Shown here in pieces: positions 60,346 through 64,000 of a DNA stretch of 64,000 nt (position 1 is the stretch's first letter; each line of letters begins with the position of its first letter). A program made the position numbers and the translations under genes. The stretch is from Palsa-892 sp963751615 (GTDB taxonomy: Bacteria; Pseudomonadota; Alphaproteobacteria; Rhizobiales; Xanthobacteraceae). The notes below the pieces were generated by a model. That model made no database searches, was not told the DNA's origin, and worked only from the letters and a program-made list of their open reading frames with translations. The stretch spans positions 124,001 through 188,000 of the forward strand of contig CAVVVG010000007.1 of assembly GCA_963751615.1 (NCBI GenBank), written 5' to 3'.

Positions 60346-61608
60346 TCAAGCCGCGCGGCGAAACACAAGCGAGGCATTGGTGCCGCCGAAGCCGAAGGAA
60401 TTCGATAGCACCGTGTCGATCTGACGCTTGCGAGAAACGCGCGGAACGAGATCGATCGGCGTTTCGACCGAAGGATTGTCGAGATTAATGGTTGGCGGTG
60501 CAACTTGATCTCGAATGGCAAGAATCGAGAAAATTGCCTCAATCGCTCCCGCAGCACCCAAAAGGTGCCCCGTAGCTGATTTGGTCGAAGACATCGAAAT
60601 ACGCCCGCCTGCATTGCCGATAATCGAGGCCAAGGCATTCAATTCGATTTCGTCGCCCATGGGTGTCGAGGTGCCGTGGGCATTAATATAATCGATCTCA
60701 GCCGACGCAATTGCTGCGCGCTTAATAGCCATGGTCATGCAGCGCTTCGCACCATCACCATCCGGCGCCGGTGCGGTGATGTGAAAGGCGTCTCCAGATA
60801 GACCGTAGCCGATGAGCTCGGCATAAATTTTTGCGCCACGTGCTTTTGCATGTTCGTACTCTTCGAGCACGACCACACCCGCACCCTCTCCCATAACAAA
60901 ACCATCACGATCCTTATCGTAAGGACGCGATGCCTTTTCCGGTGTGTCGTTGAAACTAGTAGAAAGCGCCTTGCAGGCACAAAAGCCGGCGATTGAGAGG
61001 CGATTAATTGGCGACTCGGTGCCACCGGCGAGCATCACATCGGCATCCCCAAGCGCGATTAACCGGCCGGCATCGCCAATCGCATGTGCACCTGTCGAAC
61101 ATGCCGTCACCACCGCATGGTTCGGCCCTTTTAATCCGTGCCCAATCGATATGTAACCGGAGGCAAGGTTGATAAGGCGGCCGGGAATAAAGAAAGGCGA
61201 TATACGGCGCGGTCCCTTTTCCTTAAGAGTAAGCGCCGCTTGCGCGATTCCCTCGATCCCGCCGATGCCAGAACCGATGAGCACCCCCGTCGATATTTGC
61301 TCTTCGTAGCTTTTGGGCTGCCACCCGGAATCTTGCAAAGCCTGTGTCGCAGCTGACATCGCAAAGATAATAAAATCATCGACCTTGCGCTGTTCTTTAG
61401 GTTCCATCCATTGATCGGCATTGAACGAGCCATTGGTACCGTCACCGCGTTTCACCTGCGCCGCGATCTTGCAAGGTATATCCGATACGTCGAATTTTTC
61501 GATGCGATTGGCGCCGCTCTTACTTTCGAGGATATTTTTCCACGTAGTATCAACGCTGGACCCCAGCGGCGAAACCATCCCCAACCCTGTAACGACAACA
61601 CGTCGCAT
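60346..61608 (-). CDS. fabF: Beta-ketoacyl-ACP synthase II
   Basis: This 420-residue protein extends the acyl chain on ACP. The catalytic triad is Cys170 (TACSTGAHA), His311 (NAHGTSTPMGD) and His348 (TGHLLGAAG), the KAS II arrangement. MRRVVVTGLGMVSPLG opens it. It follows acpP by 136 bp on the same strand, as is usual. The 179 bp between it and mltG contain no clear terminator. Confidence 0.98.
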   Translation of the reverse strand: MRRVVVTGLGMVSPLGSSVDTTWKNILESKSGANRIEKFDVSDIPCKIAAQVKRGDGTNGSFNADQWMEPKEQRKVDDFIIFAMSAATQALQDSGWQPKSYEEQISTGVLIGSGIGGIEGIAQAALTLKEKGPRRISPFFIPGRLINLASGYISIGHGLKGPNHAVVTACSTGAHAIGDAGRLIALGDADVMLAGGTESPINRLSIAGFCACKALSTSFNDTPEKASRPYDKDRDGFVMGEGAGVVVLEEYEHAKARGAKIYAELIGYGLSGDAFHITAPAPDGDGAKRCMTMAIKRAAIASAEIDYINAHGTSTPMGDEIELNALASIIGNAGGRISMSSTKSATGHLLGAAGAIEAIFSILAIRDQVAPPTINLDNPSVETPIDLVPRVSRKRQIDTVLSNSFGFGGTNASLVFRRAA

Positions 61609-61744
61609 GTGGGATCTCCGGACACGGAATTTAAAGGCGCCCTAAATTTGAATTTCGTCGTTCGAGCCAATGATGGCCCGTTCGAATACTGGTGCAAATA
61701 CTAAGAGCGATGGAAACCCTGGTGCACCCGGACTTTTCGGAGAC

Positions 61745-61981
61745 CTAGGCTGTGCTTTTTTCGAGAAACTTAATGGCGTCACCGACCGTCAAGATCGTCT
61801 CCGCGGCATCGTCGGGAATTTCGCAGCCGAATTCCTCTTCGAACGCCATGACCAGTTCGACTGTATCGAGACTGTCAGCGCCCAGATCGTCGATAAAGCT
61901 CGCCTTCTCCGTCACTTTTTCCGGGTCGACACCAAGGTGTTCGACGACGATCTTTTTGACGCGCTCAGGAATATCACTCAT
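61745..61981 (-). CDS. acpP: Acyl carrier protein
   Basis: This 78-residue acidic protein carries the growing fatty acid on a phosphopantetheine arm attached to Ser37 in GADSLDTVELVMAFE. The size and sequence are standard. It lies between fabG and fabF. The upstream 120 bp are AT-rich and probably hold its own strong promoter, though I cannot point to exact boxes. Confidence 0.98.
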   Translation of the reverse strand: MSDIPERVKKIVVEHLGVDPEKVTEKASFIDDLGADSLDTVELVMAFEEEFGCEIPDDAAETILTVGDAIKFLEKSTA

Positions 61982-62101
61982 CGCTTCACCCTTGTCGGTC
62001 CAATTTTTTGTTACGCCCCAGTGAGGCTGTTCAGGTGGTTACCATAGTTGATTTACGTTGACTAGCGCATGGGAAAAACGCTTCCGGAGTAAAAAGCCCT
62101 T

Positions 62102-62839
62102 TCAGATCATTGCCATACCACCATTCACATGAATGGTGGAGCCCGTTACATAGCCAGCTTCATCGGAGGCCAAAAATACAACCGCAGCGGCAATATCTTC
62201 CGGCGTACCAAGCCGATTGGCAGGAACGCGCGCGAGAATCGCCTCGCGTTGCTTCTCGTTCAGTTTGTCAGTCATAGCTGTGCTGATGAAACCCGGTGCT
62301 ACACAATTCGCTGTGACACCACGCTTTGCATATTCGGAGGCGATTGATTTCATCATGCCGATCATGCCGGCTTTAGCCGCGACATAATTCCCCTGACCTG
62401 GATTGCCCGTGACGCCGACCACCGAGCTAATGCCAATGATGCGACCAAATCGGCGGCGCATCATGCTCGTCGTCGCCCGGCGTGCAAGGCGAAACGTCGC
62501 CGTAAGATTGACTGCAATAACGCTGTCCCAGTCCTCATCCTTAAGCTGAACAAAGAGGTTGTCCTTCGTGATGCCCGCATTGCAGACAAGAATATCGAGT
62601 TTTTCCATCGCCTTTTCGGCGGCAGGAACGAGCGCTTCCACTTCAGCAGATTTCGAAAGATCGCACTGAAAAACATGCACGCGCGAACCGAGGTCGGTTG
62701 CAAGTTTATCGAGCGCTTCGCGCCGCGTACCGGAGATCGCAACCATTGCGCCTTGTTTGTGCAATGCGCGCGCAATAGCGCTGCCAATTCCGCCGGAGGC
62801 GCCGGTTACTAGGGCTGTCTTTCCTGTGAGTTCAAACAT
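62102..62839 (-). CDS. fabG: 3-oxoacyl-ACP reductase
   Basis: This 245-residue SDR reduces 3-oxoacyl-ACP with NADPH. The cofactor motif TGASGGIG, the NAG motif, and the catalytic Ser in GISSVVGVTG and YVAAK are all present, as is NCVAPGFISTAMTD. I start at ATG 62839, with AGGAAAGG upstream; a GTG one codon earlier is possible. It sits between fabD and acpP, so it is FabG rather than a generic SDR. Confidence 0.97.
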   Translation of the reverse strand: MFELTGKTALVTGASGGIGSAIARALHKQGAMVAISGTRREALDKLATDLGSRVHVFQCDLSKSAEVEALVPAAEKAMEKLDILVCNAGITKDNLFVQLKDEDWDSVIAVNLTATFRLARRATTSMMRRRFGRIIGISSVVGVTGNPGQGNYVAAKAGMIGMMKSIASEYAKRGVTANCVAPGFISTAMTDKLNEKQREAILARVPANRLGTPEDIAAAVVFLASDEAGYVTGSTIHVNGGMAMI

Positions 62840-62859
62840 CACCTTTCCTAACCCGAATA

Positions 62860-63798
62860 CTATGTTCTCATCTTATAGACCGCTACGTCTTCCGCCGTAC
62901 CCACATTGATCGTCAGAATCCCTTTCGCAATTCTTCTAATCAAACCGCCGAGAACTTTGCCGGTGCCCGTTTCGACCATATTGTTGACCCCGCGCGAAGC
63001 TAGATAGGCAACCGACTCGCGCCAACGGACAGTCCCTGTAACCTGGGCAATTAAAAGCTTCACGATTTCCGTAGGATCTTTGACAGGCTGCGCGGTGATA
63101 TTTGCTATGACCGACACATTCGGCGTTCGAACGGTCACTTTCGAAATGGCCTCGGCCATTGCGGCGGCCGCCGGTTTCATTAATACACAGTGGAAAGGTG
63201 CTGATACCGGCAGCAGCATAGCGCGTGAACCTTTTGCTTTCGCGATTTCAACGGCCCTTTCGATTGCCGCTTTATTGCCGGATACAACAATTTGACCGGG
63301 CGCATTGTCGTTGGCGACCTCACATACTTCACCCTGAGCGGCTTCACTTGCCAGTGCTTTCACTGTTTCAACATCGAGACCGAGAAGTGCTGCCATTGCG
63401 CCGACTCCGACTGGCACTGCTTGCTGCATCGCGCGGCCACGAATGCGAACCAACTTGACAGCGTCCGTGAGAGACAAGCTTCCGGCTGCAGCATGAGCTG
63501 AATACTCGCCCAACGAATGGCCCGCTACGAAAGCCACATCGCGCTTAAGATCGAGCCCGGCCTCGGCTTCAAGCACGCGAACGGCCGCAATGGAAACGGC
63601 AAGCAGAGCGGGCTGCGTGTTCTCGGTGAGCGTCAACGTTTCGGCTGGGCCTTCCCACATGATAGTAGTTAGCTTCTCGCCCAGTGCATCGTCGACTTCG
63701 GTAAAAACCGCGCGTGCAGGCGCAAAATTATCTGCCAGACTTTTGCCCATACCCACCGCTTGGCTGCCCTGGCCTGGAAATACGATCGCCGTCGTCAC
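62860..63798 (-). CDS. fabD: Malonyl-CoA:ACP transacylase
   Basis: This 312-residue protein loads malonyl groups on ACP. The FPGQGSQ loop, the nucleophile Ser95 in GHSLGEYSA and His203 in PVSAPFHCVLM are visible. I start at GTG 63798 because homologues begin MTTAIVFPGQGSQ and AAGGAT lies 8 bp upstream; the longer frame to 63867 has no such support. It is the first gene of the fab cluster in this window. Confidence 0.97.
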   Translation of the reverse strand: MTTAIVFPGQGSQAVGMGKSLADNFAPARAVFTEVDDALGEKLTTIMWEGPAETLTLTENTQPALLAVSIAAVRVLEAEAGLDLKRDVAFVAGHSLGEYSAHAAAGSLSLTDAVKLVRIRGRAMQQAVPVGVGAMAALLGLDVETVKALASEAAQGEVCEVANDNAPGQIVVSGNKAAIERAVEIAKAKGSRAMLLPVSAPFHCVLMKPAAAAMAEAISKVTVRTPNVSVIANITAQPVKDPTEIVKLLIAQVTGTVRWRESVAYLASRGVNNMVETGTGKVLGGLIRRIAKGILTINVGTAEDVAVYKMRT

Positions 63799-63907
63799 CG
63801 ATGAAATCCTTAAGAAGCGGCTGAGAGGCCATGCTCGTGCAATATCTGTCAAGCCAGATGATCTCAAACCTCAGGAAATTACAGGGCTTTTTCCGTCTCG
63901 ACACAGG

Positions 63908-63935
63908 TTGCGCACCGTCGAAAATACCTTATAAA
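63908..63935 (+). promoter_or_regulatory. Possible outward promoter at the right edge
   Basis: TTGCGC (63908-63913) and TATAAA (63930-63935) with a 16-bp spacer form a fair sigma-70-type promoter on the plus strand, facing out of the window. In related genomes I recall rpsF-rpsR lying divergent from fabD, which would fit; the gene itself is beyond the edge. Confidence 0.4.
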
Positions 63936-64000
63936 GCTCGATCTTCGCCGGTTTCGGCCGGGGGCTGAACGGATGACCGCTCAAGCGGCAGGGCAATAGC

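Noticed and set aside
1..64000. Defence islands, CRISPR, prophage, insertion sequences or secondary metabolite clusters
   Set aside because: All large open frames belong to ordinary chromosomal families; no transposase, integrase, direct-repeat array or synthase was seen.

Overview
The window reads as a stretch of ordinary chromosome from an alphaproteobacterium, most likely of the order Hyphomicrobiales (Rhizobiales). The signs are an NDUFA12-type complex I subunit, a DUF2155 protein, a DUF3551 protein, an HdaA-type DnaA homologue with a clamp-binding motif, MinCDE, a long class II ribonucleotide reductase, and the order lptF-lptG-lptD-surA-pdxA-rsmA. I cannot name the genus. There are no tRNA or rRNA genes, no CRISPR array, no insertion sequence and no prophage that I can recognise.

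Layout. 1-4136: the end of a DsbA-like gene, then aroQ, accB, accC and aat facing a DUF2155 gene. 4318-7172: two near-duplicate exported L,D-transpeptidases flanking a DUF3551 gene, lying between DUF2155 and the NDUFA12 gene. 7495-9413: a TRAP permease pair with no binding protein beside it. 9900-13999: nrdJ with possible NrdR boxes, a folded leader and a clear terminator. 14282-21372: small metabolic and envelope genes (tautomerase, crotonase, HdeD, MFS, SDR, CreA, DoxX, glutathione peroxidase, glycine-zipper protein). 21562-25213: minC-minD-minE followed by a membrane EAL protein. 25706-28779: three glycosyltransferases, probably for the LPS core. 28893-32549: rhlE-infA-aspS. 32895-41971: rnd facing the pgsA-like/perM/hda/ppk/ppx operon, then purM-purN. 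42361-46223: ndk-terC, an atypical SDR and an unknown membrane protein. 46237-57136: pepA-holC, divergent from the lptF-to-rsmA envelope operon plus an alcohol dehydrogenase. 57140-63798: fabD-fabG-acpP-fabF-mltG-yicC-gmk, with a promoter pointing out of the right edge.

How the genes fit together. Much of the window serves the envelope: fatty acid supply (accBC, fabD/G/F, acpP), LPS core building and LPS export (glycosyltransferases, LptF/G/D, SurA), peptidoglycan (two L,D-transpeptidases, MltG) and division-site placement (MinCDE). The rest is nucleotide supply (purMN, ndk, gmk, nrdJ), polyphosphate turnover (ppk, ppx), control of replication initiation (hda) and RNA metabolism (rnd, rhlE, infA, aspS). 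I found no convincing new multi-gene system. The points most worth a second look are the nrdJ leader, the transpeptidase duplication, two enzymes with altered catalytic residues (crotonase at 14776, SDR at 43882), the rhlE leader, a possible small RNA near 20751-20937 and the palindrome in front of the EAL gene.
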